Shown: one piece after another, positions 62,974-64,000 of the stretch | Position numbering within the stretch: position 1 is the first letter of the stretch | Layout: each line of letters begins with the position of its first letter | Assembly (NCBI RefSeq): GCF_002918555.1 | Contig: NZ_PQMB01000005.1 | Coordinates: forward strand, 512,563-576,562 | Length of the DNA: 64,000 nucleotides | Direction of reading: 5' to 3' | DNA from: Citrobacter amalonaticus | Lineage (GTDB): Bacteria; Pseudomonadota; Gammaproteobacteria; Enterobacterales; Enterobacteriaceae | Notes under the pieces: model-generated | The model's input: only the letters and a program-made list of their open reading frames with translations | Database searches by the model: none | What the model was told of the DNA's origin: nothing | Program-made: the position numbers and the translations under genes

Positions 62974-63678
62974 TTAGTTTTCCGAACGCTTGTTTGGGGC
63001 AACCAACAGAGCCTGACAGGCTTTGAAGGCTCCGTCGCCGTCGCTCCGGGCAATGGCATCGACAATTGACTGGTGTAAATCCAGTTTAATGACGTCGTTA
63101 TAAGTTATAGAGGTGAAGTAGGAGTGATACACCGAATGGAATAGTGAGGCAAAGGAAGACAGGAACGGATTGGCGCTCATTTCATAAATATGTTTATGCC
63201 AGGCCATATCAACTTCAATCCAGCGTTCACGCCTGAAGTCCTTTTTCAGTGTGACCATCTCTTCCATGAGTGTATTCAGATACGCTTTTTGTCCGGCGGT
63301 GCCAATGGTTGCGGCCAGCAGACAAGCCAGCGGCTCAAGGCTAATACGCATTACCAGAAAATGTTCGATAACCTGATGGAAGTTCTCATCTGTCATCCAC
63401 CAGGTCAGAAGTTCCTGATCGAGGAAATTCCAGTTCGACTGTGGCATGACACGAGTACCGATTCGCGGACGGGGTAACACCATCCCTTTTGCTGTTAAGG
63501 TCTTAACGGCCTCACGCACCGCCGTGCGGCTTACGCCGAACTGCTCACCCAGTTCAATCTCACCAGGCAGAATGGTGCCCGGGGGATATTCTCCATTCAG
63601 GATACGCTGCGCCAGCTTTTCTGCCAGTACCCAGGAAATGTTTTTCTGTGCGGCCAACTGTTGTGCGCTTAAGGACAT
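62974..63678 (-). CDS. yieP: GntR/FadR-family regulator YieP
   Basis: 234 residues. A winged helix-turn-helix (about 15-80, GEIELGEQFGVSRTAVREAVKTLTAKG region) precedes a helical FCD domain (about 95-225). It probably controls hsrA and itself; the ligand is unknown. It is transcribed divergently from the rRNA operon. Confidence 0.93.
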   Translation of the reverse strand: MSLSAQQLAAQKNISWVLAEKLAQRILNGEYPPGTILPGEIELGEQFGVSRTAVREAVKTLTAKGMVLPRPRIGTRVMPQSNWNFLDQELLTWWMTDENFHQVIEHFLVMRISLEPLACLLAATIGTAGQKAYLNTLMEEMVTLKKDFRRERWIEVDMAWHKHIYEMSANPFLSSFASLFHSVYHSYFTSITYNDVIKLDLHQSIVDAIARSDGDGAFKACQALLVAPNKRSEN

Positions 63679-63804
63679 TAATATTCTTCCTTTCTCTTTT
63701 TCTTAATCATAGTATGCCACCAGGAAGTGTGATTGCGGTTGCAAAAACGGAAAAACGCTTACTTTATAGTGCCTCACGGTCAGTTTTGGCGAAAAAAAGG
63801 ACAT

Positions 63805-63857
63805 TTGGAAAATTATTTTAAATTTCCCCTTGTCAGCCTGAAATAACTCCCTATAAT
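63805..63857 (+). promoter_or_regulatory. rRNA operon promoter P1 with UP element
   Basis: TTGTCA (63830-63835) and TATAAT (63852-63857) are 16 bp apart, the hallmark of rrn P1, followed by a GC-rich discriminator (GCGCCTCC) for ppGpp control. The preceding 63805-63828 is an A/T-rich UP element. Confidence 0.9.
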
Positions 63858-64000
63858 GCGCCTCCACTGACACGGAACAACGGCATGCAAGCCGCCGGGT
63901 CAGCAGAGTCCTCCCGGCGAAAGCCGTCGACGGATACCGGAGAAAAGCAAAATAAATGCTTGACTCTCAAGCGGGAAAGCGTATTATGCACACCCCGCGC
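63858..64000 (+). promoter_or_regulatory. rRNA leader start and promoter P2
   Basis: P2 is TTGACT (63960-63965) and TATTAT (63982-63987), 16 bp apart, about 130 bp after P1. The transcribed leader between them has GC-rich foldbacks. The 16S gene itself is outside the window; by synteny this is rrnC. Confidence 0.88.

Noticed and set aside
63858..64000. 16S rRNA gene
   Set aside because: Only promoters and leader are present; the mature 16S 5' end is not reached within the window.

Overview
This window is a chromosomal replication-origin segment of an enterobacterium. Gene content, gene order and protein lengths match the Escherichia coli/Salmonella/Citrobacter group almost gene for gene, from yidE to the promoters of an rRNA operon. 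The tryptophanase operon is missing between mnmE and mdtL, the bgl region is replaced by a lone chitinase-like gene, and the proteins differ moderately from those of E. coli. I infer Citrobacter or a close relative; the genus is not proven by the sequence.

Layout. 1-3.7 kb: truncated yidE, the small heat-shock operon ibpAB with a sigma32-type promoter and RNA thermometers, lipoprotein yidQ and yidR. 3.8-9.9 kb: yidS and the D-galactonate operon dgoRKADT with a large palindromic operator. 9.9-17.1 kb: yidA and the dnaA-dnaN-recF-gyrB operon, in which a ~140-bp palindrome separates dnaN from recF. 17.1-21.7 kb: divergent rpmH-rnpA-yidD-yidC, then mnmE. 21.8-28.6 kb: mdtL, yidZ, yieE, chrR, adeP, yieH and a GH18 chitinase-like gene. 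29-33.9 kb: pstSCAB-phoU with Pho boxes. 33.9-37.4 kb: glmUS with an empty Tn7 attachment site. 37.7-44.6 kb: the complete ATP synthase operon atpIBEFHAGDC. 45.2-48.6 kb: rsmG, mnmG, oriC and mioC. 48.7-55.5 kb: asnC, asnA, ravA-viaA and kup. 55.6-61.6 kb: the ribose operon rbsDACBKR. 61.5-64 kb: hsrA, yieP and the P1/P2 promoters of an rRNA operon whose 16S gene lies beyond the right edge.

The genes form well-known modules: origin firing and clamp loading (oriC, DnaA, DnaN, GyrB, mioC), tRNA wobble modification (MnmE and MnmG), energy (ATP synthase), cell-wall precursors (GlmS, GlmU), phosphate uptake (Pst-PhoU), and use of ribose and galactonate. Almost all genes are intact core genes. I see no prophage, insertion sequence, CRISPR array or complete new multi-gene system. 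The accessory signal is confined to ERIC and REP repeats, the dnaN-recF insertion, the chitinase-like gene and several clear regulatory palindromes.
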